The notes under the pieces were generated by a model. It was not told where the DNA came from. It ran no database searches and saw only the letters and a program-made list of their open reading frames with translations. Positions 25,037 through 35,023 of a stretch of 64,000 bases of DNA are shown here, one piece after another. The stretch covers positions 1 through 64,000 of the forward strand of contig NZ_JADJNP010000018.1 of the NCBI RefSeq assembly GCF_016714275.1. The letters are read 5' to 3'. The position numbers and the translations under genes are program-made. The DNA comes from Tessaracoccus sp. GTDB taxonomy: Bacteria > Actinomycetota > Actinomycetes > Propionibacteriales > Propionibacteriaceae. How positions within the stretch are numbered: position 1 is the stretch's first letter; the number at the start of each line of letters is the position of its first letter.

Positions 25037-27984
25037 CACGCCCCCCCGAACACCGCGACGACGCGGAGGTAGGGCTCGCCGTCGGCCTGGACCGACCGGA
25101 GGAGCTGCTGGTGGTTGCGCTGGATGCGCTCGACCTCGGCGCGCTCGCGCGCGAGCCGATCGAGGACGTGCTTGGGCGGTCGGCGGTCGCGCGCGACCCA
25201 GGTCTGCTCGTCGGCGTCGATCAAGGCCAGGCTCTGCGCGGCCCAGGCATCGAGCCGGCGGGTCTCGCTGCGGGCGCGGGCCATGAGCGACTGCTTGACG
25301 TGGTCCTTGCGACCCTGGATCACCCGAGCGCGGGCGGCCGCGACCACCGGGGGGACAAGGGCCTGGAGGGCGGCGGCGCGGGTGACCTCGGCGCCGGTGT
25401 TGACCATCTGGGCCGATAGGCCGACGCGCGCGATGACGCCGTCGAGGTCGAGGGTCTCGGGGGCGATGGTGGTGCCGTGGGTGGTGAGGCCGAGCCAGCG
25501 CGCCTCGACCGCCTCGGACTCGTGGTTGAACATCATGCCTTGCACCAGGAACAGGGCGGCGTCGGCGCCGAGCGCCGGGACGCGCAGGAGCGGGGCCTCG
25601 CCGCGGGCGTAGGCGGCCCCGAGGGCGTCGAGCAGCCACTCGACCAGCGGGTGCTGCTCCCACAACAGGTGCCAGTCGGGCCAGCGGCCCTCGTCGTCGA
25701 GCGCGGTGCGCAGCTTGGCGGCGACCAGGTCGCGGCCCATCGCCAGGCGGTACGGCGTGTCGCGGGGCGGGACGGCCTCGCGCGGCAAGAAGCCCTCGCG
25801 GTGGCGGCGGAACGGCGCGGGCGCGTGGAGCTCGATCGAGGTGGTGGCGTCGTCGTTCGACCAGCGCAGCGGATCAGGGCCGATGACCGGGTGGCGCTCG
25901 AGGTGCCGGAGCGCCGCGACCACGAGGTCGTACTCGCTGGCGAACAAGGTCGGCGGGTCGGTGACGAGCTGGTGCAGGCCGGGGGCGTGGGCCTGCTCGG
26001 CCTCGACCTCGGCCAGGAGCGCCACCAGGTCGACCTCCGGCGGCGCCTCGACCGGCGCGCCGTCGTCGGCCATGGCCCGGGCGGCGGCGCCGGCGGTGAG
26101 CGGCTGATCGGGGATGAGGGCGTCGATGGCGTCACCGCGCGCCAGGCCCTTCAGCACGAACGCCTCCTCGGCCTCTGGGTCGTACAGGCCGAGCAGGGCG
26201 CCCGAGTCGCCGAGCTGGCGCTCGACCTCGCGCTCCTTCTCGATCAGGCGCTCGACCACCCGCTGGTCGGCGGTCTGGGCCGCGGTCTGGGTCACCAGGT
26301 AGCGGAGGTGCGGCGGGTGGCGCTGGCCGAAGCGGTCGATGCGGCCGTTGCGCTGGGTCAGGCGGATCAGCGACCACGGCACGTCGTAGTGGAACAGGTG
26401 GTGGCACTGGTGGTGCAGGTTCACGCCTTCGGACGCGGCGTCGCTGCACAGGAGCACGCGCAGCGGGCTGTCGGCGTGGCCGAACGACTCGATGATGTCG
26501 CGCTGGCGCTGCTCCTGGGCGCCGCCCGAGGCGGCGTAGGTCTCGAGCTGGGCGTCCTTCATCTTGAGGCGCGATCGGAACTGGTCGGCCAGCATGTCGA
26601 GGGTGCGGATGCGCTCGGAGAAGATGACCACGCGGGGTGAGCGCGGGCTGCCGTCGAAGCCGATGGCGCGCAGCTCGGTGAACAGCTTCTCGAGCTTGCC
26701 GCTGCCGGTGTCGACCACGGCGTCGACCAGGCGCTTGACCTGCGCGAGCTTGGCCAGGTCCTGGCGGAGCGCGTCGGCGCGCGGATGCTCGCCTGGGCCC
26801 TCGTCGAGCGCGGCCTGGGTGACGCCGATCCGGTGGTCGAGGCTCTCGAGCGCGGCCTCGGGGCTCGACAGGAACGCCTTGACCAGGGTCCAGCGCACGA
26901 GCGGATCGCGGCGGCCGGACTTGCGGCCCAGGGTCGACAGGTCGAGCGCGTGCAGCGCCTCCAGCGCGGCGGCCTCTTGCCCGCTGGCGCGCACGGCGAG
27001 CGGGGCGACGTCGCGGGCCTGGAGCTGATCGCCGACCTCGGCGGCGACGTCCTTCTTGAAGCGGCGCACGAACAGGTGCTCGACGTCGGCCTTGGTGAAG
27101 CGGGTCGGGTCGGCGACGCTGGTGGGGTCGAGCATCCGCATCAGGTTGGCGAAGCTCTCGGGGCGGCCGTTGTGCGGCGTGGCGCTGGTGAGGATGAGCG
27201 CGTCGCTCTGGGCGGCGAGCAGGCGGGCCAGCTCGCCGCGCTGGCTGGCGTGGTTGGCGACGTTGTGGCACTCGTCGACGACGATCGCGTCCCAGCGGAT
27301 CTGCTCGAGCCAGGCGCGGTACAGGCCGTTGTTCTTGAGCGTGTCCATCGAGACGATGCAGCGGTCGAAGTACGAGAACGGGTTGCGGTTGGCCGGGACC
27401 TTGGCCTGGACCCGGACCAGGCCCTCGGAGTCGAGCCGCACCAGCGGGATCGTGAAGCGGGCCCACAGCTCGCGCTGGAGCTGGGCCAGCATCGAGCGGA
27501 TGGCGACCACCAGGATGCGGCGCCCGCGGCCGCGCTTGATCAGCTCGGTCAGGACGATGCCGAGCTCGACGGTCTTGCCTAGCCCGGTGCCATCGGCGAT
27601 GAGGATGCGGGGCCGCAGGCTCTGCAGGCTGCGCTGCGCGGGCACGAGCTGATAGGGCATCACGTCGAGGGCGCCGCGGTGGCCGAGCGTGACCTGGTCG
27701 TGGACCGGCGGCGTGCGTCGGAGCAGCGTCTCGAGGTAGAGGACTGACTGTCGGTAGCCGGGCGAGGTGTCGGCGACCAGCCGCGTGTCCTCGGGCCGCA
27801 GCGGCTCGATGTCCGTGTCGATGGTGGTGACGAAGATCGCCTGGTGGTGGCGCACCAGCTCGCTCACGCCCTGGACGTGGACGGCGTGGCCGCCCAGCGG
27901 CAGCGGCAGACACCGCTGCACCGCCCACTCCTCACCGCGCACCCGCACCCGGGATCCCGGGGGCGGGGGAGTTACGTCAGCCAT
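25036..27984 (-). CDS. SNF2-type helicase/translocase (DrmD-like)
   Basis: 982 aa. Superfamily 2, SNF2/HepA type: ADGTGLGKT at 130-138 (the common D-E-x-G-x-GKT form is D-G-x-G-L-GKT here), DECH at 237-240, SATPHNG at 267-273, and motif VI LTQRNGRIDRFGQ near 547-560. The C-terminal 350 residues are helical and charged. The gene starts 9 bp after the small DUF1232-like gene and overlaps the methyltransferase start. This helicase plus methylase pair matches DrmD and DrmMI of class 1 DISARM in order and size. It probably translocates on duplex DNA to serve the methylase or a nuclease subunit. Confidence 0.85.
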   Translation of the reverse strand: MADVTPPPPGSRVRVRGEEWAVQRCLPLPLGGHAVHVQGVSELVRHHQAIFVTTIDTDIEPLRPEDTRLVADTSPGYRQSVLYLETLLRRTPPVHDQVTLGHRGALDVMPYQLVPAQRSLQSLRPRILIADGTGLGKTVELGIVLTELIKRGRGRRILVVAIRSMLAQLQRELWARFTIPLVRLDSEGLVRVQAKVPANRNPFSYFDRCIVSMDTLKNNGLYRAWLEQIRWDAIVVDECHNVANHASQRGELARLLAAQSDALILTSATPHNGRPESFANLMRMLDPTSVADPTRFTKADVEHLFVRRFKKDVAAEVGDQLQARDVAPLAVRASGQEAAALEALHALDLSTLGRKSGRRDPLVRWTLVKAFLSSPEAALESLDHRIGVTQAALDEGPGEHPRADALRQDLAKLAQVKRLVDAVVDTGSGKLEKLFTELRAIGFDGSPRSPRVVIFSERIRTLDMLADQFRSRLKMKDAQLETYAASGGAQEQRQRDIIESFGHADSPLRVLLCSDAASEGVNLHHQCHHLFHYDVPWSLIRLTQRNGRIDRFGQRHPPHLRYLVTQTAAQTADQRVVERLIEKEREVERQLGDSGALLGLYDPEAEEAFVLKGLARGDAIDALIPDQPLTAGAAARAMADDGAPVEAPPEVDLVALLAEVEAEQAHAPGLHQLVTDPPTLFASEYDLVVAALRHLERHPVIGPDPLRWSNDDATTSIELHAPAPFRRHREGFLPREAVPPRDTPYRLAMGRDLVAAKLRTALDDEGRWPDWHLLWEQHPLVEWLLDALGAAYARGEAPLLRVPALGADAALFLVQGMMFNHESEAVEARWLGLTTHGTTIAPETLDLDGVIARVGLSAQMVNTGAEVTRAAALQALVPPVVAAARARVIQGRKDHVKQSLMARARSETRRLDAWAAQSLALIDADEQTWVARDRRPPKHVLDRLARERAEVERIQRNHQQLLRSVQADGEPYLRVVAVFGGA

Positions 27985-27993
27985 GCGGCGGTT

Positions 27994-28359
27994 TTACTCC
28001 GTGATCACGAGATCGGGGCGGCCCAGGGCGCGCGCCACGTGGTTGAAGACCTGGACGTCGTCGTCGAGGCCGGTGCACGGCTTGAGGTCGGGGATCGTGT
28101 CCTTGTCCGAGATGAAGTAGCGCGCCGCGCCCACCAGGTCGGCCCGCGCGTCGGCCGTGAACAGGTGGGCCGAGGCGAGCAACGTGTCGAGGTGGGTCGC
28201 GAGCAGCTCCGCCAGGTCGACCGCGATCAGCTCGTCCTTGGCCTGGGCGGCGACCAGCTCGGCGTAGTGCGCCTGGACCGCGGTCCGCAGCTCGGCCAGC
28301 GCCGGCGGCGGCAGGTCGGCGCAGAGGCCGGCGAAGAGGGTCATCGGGGTGGTGGCCAT
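27994..28359 (-). CDS. DUF1232/YkvA-like small protein, first gene of the defence operon
   Basis: 121 aa, ATG at 28359, stop 9 bp ahead of the SNF2 helicase. The segment near 72-112 (AARYFISDKDTIPDLKPCTG, then LDDDVQVFNHVARAL) resembles the DUF1232 core, in which a Y-x-x-S-x-x-D-x-I-P-D pattern is followed by G-x-x-D-D. Here the core is less hydrophobic than in typical YkvA, and there is no membrane helix, so it may be soluble. Function in defence is unknown. Its position at the head of the operon makes it a likely accessory or control component. Confidence 0.65.
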   Translation of the reverse strand: MATTPMTLFAGLCADLPPPALAELRTAVQAHYAELVAAQAKDELIAVDLAELLATHLDTLLASAHLFTADARADLVGAARYFISDKDTIPDLKPCTGLDDDVQVFNHVARALGRPDLVITE

Positions 28360-28435
28360 GGCGGCGTGACGTGACGAGCTCGAGGGAGGGTATCAGCCAT
28401 CGCCATACGGGTGAGGACCGCGGCGCGATGGCGAT

Positions 28436-28454
28436 GTCACCCGAATGGGGTGAC
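28436..28454. promoter_or_regulatory. TCACC-N7-GGTGA dyad upstream of the defence operon
   Basis: GTCACCC, five bases, GGGTGAC: a perfect 7-bp palindrome, 77-95 bp before the first gene of the island. The core and its spacing are the same as at 15322-15340. Likely operator; no promoter boxes could be assigned. Confidence 0.5.
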
Positions 28455-28604
28455 GCAGGTCCCGTGGCGGCGCGCCGTCCCATCAAAGGCTGCGACCGAA
28501 CGCGCGGATCAGCTACGGACTCCCGGCGAGATCGGCGGGCGCTACGGCGGCGATCAACGGAGCGGTGAAGGTGGCCGGGAGGCGCGAGGATGGCACGGAT
28601 CGCC

Positions 28605-29165
28605 TCAGTACACGCGGAGCTTGCCGTCGGGCCAGTCGCCCTCCCAGCCGCAGGGGAAGTAGCCGTAGGCGAACCACTGGAAGTGCTCGCGAAAGTAAGT
28701 GCAGTCCACCAGGTCGGAGACGAGGATCTCCTTGCTGGCGTGCTCGATGACGTCGACCGGATAGTCGAGAACCAGCGCGAACTTGTCGAGGCCCCAGGAC
28801 GGGTCCTCGGGCGGTGAATCGATCGTGAAGGCCGACCGGGACCACGCGCGAAATGCCATCCACCACTGGTGGCGCTGCGGTTCGCGGTGGAGAGCGTTCT
28901 CCACGATGTCGCACGGCGCAACGATCGAGCCATGGACGGAGTAGCGGACCTCGTCGCGATCTTCGAGGATGGTCAGCGCTTCGTCCCACGAGGTGACCCG
29001 CGCGACCGTGTCGTCGAGCGACGATGGCTTCTTGACGCTGCTGTACCAGCTGGTGCGCTGCATGATCACAGCCAGCGACAACAGCTCCTTGGTGTGCGGG
29101 CCGAACTGCTCGGGGTTCTCTTCGACCGAGCGCACCACTCCGAGCAAGTCCTTCCACGATTTCAC
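28605..29165 (-). CDS. Immunity-protein-like gene next to toxin remnant
   Basis: 186 aa from a GTG at 29165 with GGAGG upstream; overlaps the previous frame as GTGA. Soluble, rich in Trp and Tyr, ending FQWFAYGYFPCGWEGDWPDG and a short tail. I do not know the family by name, but the small acidic, aromatic-rich profile, the 4-bp coupling and the upstream toxin-like remnant fit the immunity partner of a polymorphic toxin. The frame is intact although the toxin is not. Alternative: an unrelated conserved hypothetical protein. Confidence 0.55.
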   Translation of the reverse strand: MKSWKDLLGVVRSVEENPEQFGPHTKELLSLAVIMQRTSWYSSVKKPSSLDDTVARVTSWDEALTILEDRDEVRYSVHGSIVAPCDIVENALHREPQRHQWWMAFRAWSRSAFTIDSPPEDPSWGLDKFALVLDYPVDVIEHASKEILVSDLVDCTYFREHFQWFAYGYFPCGWEGDWPDGKLRVY

Positions 29166-29725
29166 TGGAGCCCCCCTCCGCCACGCAGCTGCAGGTCGTC
29201 CCGCAACGAGCAGCGCCCCAGCGGTGGCGCCTCGGGCCAGCGGCTGGCCTCCGCGCCGAGACTGCGGTCGGCCCAGTGGTTGAGGTTGGGAATGAACTCG
29301 CCGAGGTTCTTCGACTTCGTGATCATCGCTCGGAGCTCGCGGTGGAAGGTACCACCGTCGGATCCTTCGCCCCCATGACGGAAGATCACCGTCTCGCCGC
29401 CCTTCTCGATGCGGCCGATGATCGCCTCGGTGCGGGTGACCGCGCTCTTGGCCATGCCGATCGGCACGTTCCGCCTCTTGATGCGCGTCGGCGACCATCA
29501 ACCACTCGTGCTGGCCTCCCTTCCCACGCAACCGGTCTTCGATCACTTGTTCTGGAGGTGCTGCTCGGGTTCCGTTGGCGTGAGTGCGTCGAACCACGTG
29601 TCGAAATTCTCCGCGGCCGGCGGGTGCTGGTCCGCCGCCTTCGGCAAGGCGGCCCGGCGGTCCACGGCATGCTTGTGAAGGTCGTCCTTGTTGCGGACTC
29701 CGACGACGTGGCGGAGGCCAGCCAT
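29162..29725 (-). pseudogene. Frameshifted C-terminal remnant of a polymorphic toxin
   Basis: Toxin-like peptide continues across two frames. The first part ends in NFDTWFDALTPTEPEQHLQNK and a stop at 29543. The next stretch, in another frame, reads VIEDRLRGKGGQHEWLMVAD (about 29490-29550). The last returns to the first frame: GGETVIFRHGGEGSDGG and NLGEFIPNLNHWADRSLG, ending at 29162. Together these resemble the C-terminal nuclease-like domain of RHS/polymorphic toxins (GGQHEWLM and HGG-x-GS elements). Two compensating frameshifts and loss of the long N-terminal delivery part imply an inactive fragment. A sequencing error could also cause the shifts. Confidence 0.5.
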
Positions 29726-29829
29726 CCCTGACCTTGAGCGCCGGGGATGAGCAGCGAGACAAGCATACCCAAAGGCCCGACCTCCTACCCCTTCCATCGC
29801 CCCAGCCAATGCCGTAGGCTCGCTGCCAG

Positions 29830-31341
<1,512 letters not shown>

Positions 31342-31422
31342 CGAGCGCACCATCCCGATCCCGGGTCAGCGCGTCCAGGGGCGCAACCGCCGCGTCGCGC
31401 GGTCGATACCTGGGCCAACCTC

Positions 31423-32352
31423 ATGGAGTACGCCATGCACGATCGTCGCTGGGGGCTCCGCCTCCTTCCTGTGTTCGCCATCGCCGCGGGCCTGGCAGCG
31501 GCCACGCCGGTGGCCGTCGCCCAGAACAGCGGCCAGGCCCGGACCATCCTGGTCGACGAGGGCGGCTCGTACGAGGTCCTGGTCCACCCCGACTTCGTGA
31601 CCGTCGTGTACCTGCCCGACAAGATCGACAAGGCCCTGGCCTCGGACACCGTCAGCTACGAGGTCAAGCCGATCGGCGCGACCAGCCTGGCGATCCGGCC
31701 GCTCAAGCCCGACGCCAAGCCGGCCAACCTGGCGCTGTCGACCGCGTCGATGAAGGTGACCGTGGTGCTGCGGCTGGCGGCCGACCGCGACGCGGCGATG
31801 ACCCAGGTGACGTTCAAGCGCGCCGACGTCGAGGCCGAGCTCGAGCGGCGCATCGCCGAGAAGGTCACGGCGCGCACCGCCGAGCTCGAGGCCAAGATCG
31901 CCGCGATGCAGGCGGCGATGGACGCCGAGCTGCCCAAGCTGGCCGACGGCCTGATCGCCGCGCGCATCCTGCAGCGGCGCGAGGTGCGCAAGCTCGACGC
32001 GATCGAGCGCAACGACGCCAACGTCGTGGTCGAGACCAAGGACGTGCTCTACCTCGGCGACGACGCGTTCGTGGTGTTCGAGATCGAGAACCGCAACAAG
32101 GCGCCGTACCGCCTGGCCACCGTCGCGATGCAGGACGGCACCCGCGACGTCGCCGGCGTGGTGCGCTTCACCAGCGACGCGGCCGAGACCGCCGGCGCCG
32201 GGGTGCTCGGCGTGGTCCGCCCCGGCGGCCGCGGCAAGGGCGTGGTCGTCGTGCGCCGCGCGACCGACCTCAACGGAAAGCGGCTCACGCTGGTGGTCAG
32301 CGAGCCCGGTGGCCGCGGCAAGGTCGCGGTCGATCGGATCGTGCTGCGATGA
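31423..32352 (+). CDS. Exported DUF2381-like (TIGR02268-type) protein
   Basis: 309 aa; a second ATG 12 bp inside (31435) is an equally likely start. Signal peptide near 10-37 (LPVFAIAAGLAAATPVAVAQ). The rest matches the overall pattern of the myxobacterial DUF2381 family: N-terminal beta-rich part, central coiled coil (about 135-185, RIAEKVTARTAELEAKIAAM), then a C-terminal beta domain with hydrophilic turns. Function unknown; family members are often encoded beside Ser/Thr kinases in Myxococcota. Its stop overlaps the next start as ATGA. Confidence 0.65.
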   Translation: MEYAMHDRRWGLRLLPVFAIAAGLAAATPVAVAQNSGQARTILVDEGGSYEVLVHPDFVTVVYLPDKIDKALASDTVSYEVKPIGATSLAIRPLKPDAKPANLALSTASMKVTVVLRLAADRDAAMTQVTFKRADVEAELERRIAEKVTARTAELEAKIAAMQAAMDAELPKLADGLIAARILQRREVRKLDAIERNDANVVVETKDVLYLGDDAFVVFEIENRNKAPYRLATVAMQDGTRDVAGVVRFTSDAAETAGAGVLGVVRPGGRGKGVVVVRRATDLNGKRLTLVVSEPGGRGKVAVDRIVLR

Positions 32353-32999
32353 GGCCCCTGGCCGCGCTCGCCGCCGTCGGCGCGATCGTCGGCGCCGCCT
32401 CGGTCGCGCGCGCCGATCGCCGCGAGGCGTCGGTCCATGTCCACGCGCTCGGCGGCCTGCTCAGCCTCGGGGACGCCGCGTCGACCGACGCCGGCAGCGG
32501 CGCCTTCGGCGGCCTCGCCGCGCGCGCGAGCTACGCCACCGCCAACAGCTACCAGTACGACGCCCAGCTCACCCTCGGCTACGGCCGCGCGTCGTTCGAC
32601 CGTGGCGACTTCATGCTCGGCGGCAGCACCGCGGTCGAGGCGCCGTTCACCGTCGCCGCCCAGGCCGCCCGCCTCGACGGCGGCGTCACGCTCCGCCTCG
32701 GCGTCCAGTGGATCCCCACCGTGCGCGTCGCCGTCGGCGTCCAGGGCGTCCGCCACGCCAGCCCCGTCGTGACCTTCGGCGGCCTCGAGTACAGCGGCGA
32801 GGCCGAGACCGGCCAGGCCGCCTCGCTCGCGCTCAACCTCGTCGGCTCCGCCACCCTCGGCCTCGACTACCGCGTCAACCGCCGCCTGATCGTCGGCGCC
32901 GCCGCCGCCGCGACCGCCTCGGTCCCCGGCGTCGGCGAGCCCTGGCGCGAGGCCGGCGTGACCGTGCACGCGGCGTACTACTGGTATCCGCGGTGGTAG
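32349..32999 (+). CDS. Outer-membrane beta-barrel-like protein
   Basis: 216 aa. ATG overlaps the previous stop. Signal peptide ends near residue 22 (VGAASVARA). The mature chain alternates short polar and hydrophobic segments rich in Gly, Tyr and Ala, and ends YYWYPRW, an aromatic C-terminal residue as needed for outer-membrane insertion. No family name. Co-translated with the DUF2381-like gene, so both probably act in the envelope. Confidence 0.6.
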   Translation: MRPLAALAAVGAIVGAASVARADRREASVHVHALGGLLSLGDAASTDAGSGAFGGLAARASYATANSYQYDAQLTLGYGRASFDRGDFMLGGSTAVEAPFTVAAQAARLDGGVTLRLGVQWIPTVRVAVGVQGVRHASPVVTFGGLEYSGEAETGQAASLALNLVGSATLGLDYRVNRRLIVGAAAAATASVPGVGEPWREAGVTVHAAYYWYPRW

Positions 33000-33386
33000 C
33001 GGGGGCCCGCCTTGGGCGGAGAACAGCTCGATATTGCTAGACATTCCCCACCGGATGCCCATCCGGCTGCGGTGACCTCGCCGAATGGAGGCTCCGCGTC
33101 CATTTGCGGCCGGCGATTTCCGGCGATGCTGAAGAAACCTGAGTAATGGATGTGCTTCCTCGTCGAGCGCGAACATGAACCGCGACCGCGGGGACCGCAC
33201 AAGCCCCGAAGATCGAAGTTGATCAGGACAAGAGCCGCATCCGTCGCCCGGTTCAGCCGATGGCTGCCAAGGCGACCCGCGCCATCACGAGCTTACAACG
33301 ACCGCGCCAACGAGGCGCACGCTTGGCCTCCGCCAACTCGTTGGGCAGGGTCGTAGGCGTCGAGGTCGGTGGCTAGGAGGGGACTT
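33000..33386. other. Noncoding gap between converging genes
   Basis: About 390 bases. I see no supported gene and no clear RNA or repeat. The gap separates plus-strand and minus-strand transcripts, so terminators are expected, but no good hairpin with a T-run was found. Confidence 0.5.
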
Positions 33387-33581
33387 CTACTTCACGTAGC
33401 ACTTCCCGACGGTCTTGTTCTTCGTCGAGCGGCACTTCGGGCACTGCCGTCCGCCGTTGCTGCCGCTGCACTTGTGGCAATACTCCGTGTGGCACTCACC
33501 GCAGCAGAAGATGTCCATGTGAGAGACGGTGAGCCCGTGGGGCTTGTGACCACAACTTGGGCAGCTTGAGTAGTCGGACAT
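33387..33581 (-). CDS. Small zinc-ribbon protein
   Basis: 64 aa, ATG at 33581 with AAGGAAG ahead. Four closely spaced Cys groups (CPSC, CCGEC, CHKC, CPKC) predict two zinc sites; the rest is basic. No membrane segment. Orphan gene, noncoding DNA on both sides. Its role is unknown; small zinc ribbons act as nucleic-acid binding or adaptor proteins. Confidence 0.65.
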   Translation of the reverse strand: MSDYSSCPSCGHKPHGLTVSHMDIFCCGECHTEYCHKCSGSNGGRQCPKCRSTKNKTVGKCYVK

Positions 33582-33856
33582 TGTGACTTCCTTTTTGCAT
33601 GGCCCGTGGGGGCTTGTGCTTACAAGCCCGCATCGTACGCTCGATGCGCCCGTTGGCGGCCTCGACGACCGACTTCATGGCCATTCTGACGGGGTCACCA
33701 CAGTGGGCGCTGTCATCTTCTCAAGGGGCGGCGCGTTCATGGTGACGTTCGCGGCCTTGCGGCGATCGGTCACATTGCGGTCCGCACTCAGGGCGCCGAG
33801 CTATCCGACAAGCCAGGGCGGGCGGCGCCAAGGGGCGATCTGAACATCCTGCTGGG

Positions 33857-35023
33857 TCATGGGCAGGCTGTGGTATTCAGCGCCGCCGCGAACGCCTCCT
33901 CGGTGTGATCGTCGGAGACCGCCGAGGCTCGGCTTGCGATCTCGGCGCGCAGCTCGGTCCAACGATCGGATCCCGCGAGTTCGATCAAGAGCCATCGCGC
34001 GTCGCAATAGCGCTCGAGCGTCGCGGACTCATCGGGATTCTCGAGAAGGAGCGTCGCGGCGGTGGTCGACAGGAACTCCTCGACTAGTGCGATGAGATCG
34101 GGTTCGCCGCGTACCGCGGCCGCGTACGGCGGCTGGGTGCGCATAGCGCGGCGCAGCACCGCCAGCTGACCCGCCTGCAACCACCCGCGGGCCTCGTCCC
34201 GCGCGACCCGCTGGTGCTCGCTCTGCTCGGCCATTTCCACGGCGTAGCGGCTGTCGGGCCGCATGGTGAGCTGGTCGCGCAGCGTGGTCACGTCGTTGAG
34301 ATCGAGGTCGACCCAGGTGCGCCGTACGCCGACCACTACATCGACGCCGCCGTCGAGCCGATCGAGTTCGTCCGCGGTGACGTCGCGCAGCGACACCCGC
34401 GCGATCCCTCCGGAGTTCGTGTGCGCGGCCAACGCCTTCGCGCGCGTGGGCAACTTGATCGCGACTTCCTGATCGGATACCGGCGCCTGGCCACAGGCCT
34501 CGCGCCCGACCACCGACTCGCTCTTGCGCACGCCCAGGTCGTCGGTCGAGTCGCGCAGGCTGTAGAGATCGAGCGCCAGCGCAACCCCGACAACCCCGGC
34601 GCCGACCCCGAGTATCTGGCCCAGGGTGCGGCAGGTCTCGGGATCGCTCATCGTCATCGTGCCGTCGTCGTTGGTCTTGGTGCAGGCGCCCTCGGGATCG
34701 GTCTGCAAGCGCCACGACATCGCACCGGCCACGAGCATGATGCCTGCCTCGTAGAGGAGGCCGTTGGGGTAGCCTTCAGTGCGGACGGTGTCGCGGTAGG
34801 TGCGCATTCGCTCGACCTCGACGATCTCGCACTCCAGTTCCTCGACGATGGTGATCACCAGGTCGGTCGCTTCGATCCGCGCCGTCACGTCAACCTCGCC
34901 GCTGCCGGCGACGGGGCGGGTGGTGCGCTCCGATGGCAGTGGGATCTTCCGCTCGCTGGTCATGACATGGACGGGCAGGCAACCACCGACGGCCATCGCG
35001 ATGGCGAGTACACCGATCTTCAT
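33857..35023 (-). CDS. Lipoprotein, last gene of the Hsp70-tubulin operon
   Basis: 388 aa from the ATG at 35023, which overlaps the previous stop as ATGA. Lipobox MAVGGC places the lipidated Cys at residue 14. A hydrophobic stretch near 126-150 (TLGQILGVGAGVVGVALALD) could cross or touch the membrane. The rest is soluble with no recognised domain. Co-translation with the SH3/TPR-like protein supports a shared envelope role. Confidence 0.75.
   Translation of the reverse strand: MKIGVLAIAMAVGGCLPVHVMTSERKIPLPSERTTRPVAGSGEVDVTARIEATDLVITIVEELECEIVEVERMRTYRDTVRTEGYPNGLLYEAGIMLVAGAMSWRLQTDPEGACTKTNDDGTMTMSDPETCRTLGQILGVGAGVVGVALALDLYSLRDSTDDLGVRKSESVVGREACGQAPVSDQEVAIKLPTRAKALAAHTNSGGIARVSLRDVTADELDRLDGGVDVVVGVRRTWVDLDLNDVTTLRDQLTMRPDSRYAVEMAEQSEHQRVARDEARGWLQAGQLAVLRRAMRTQPPYAAAVRGEPDLIALVEEFLSTTAATLLLENPDESATLERYCDARWLLIELAGSDRWTELRAEIASRASAVSDDHTEEAFAAALNTTACP

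Noticed and set aside
22580..25072. 830-codon plus-strand open frame antisense to the methylase
   Set aside because: Same shadow composition; overlaps methylase motif I and has no ribosome site of its own.
221..28359. Assignment of the island to BREX or Dpd
   Set aside because: A methylase, helicases and a PLD protein are shared features, but no PglZ, BrxC or BrxL-like gene and no DpdA-like gene were seen.
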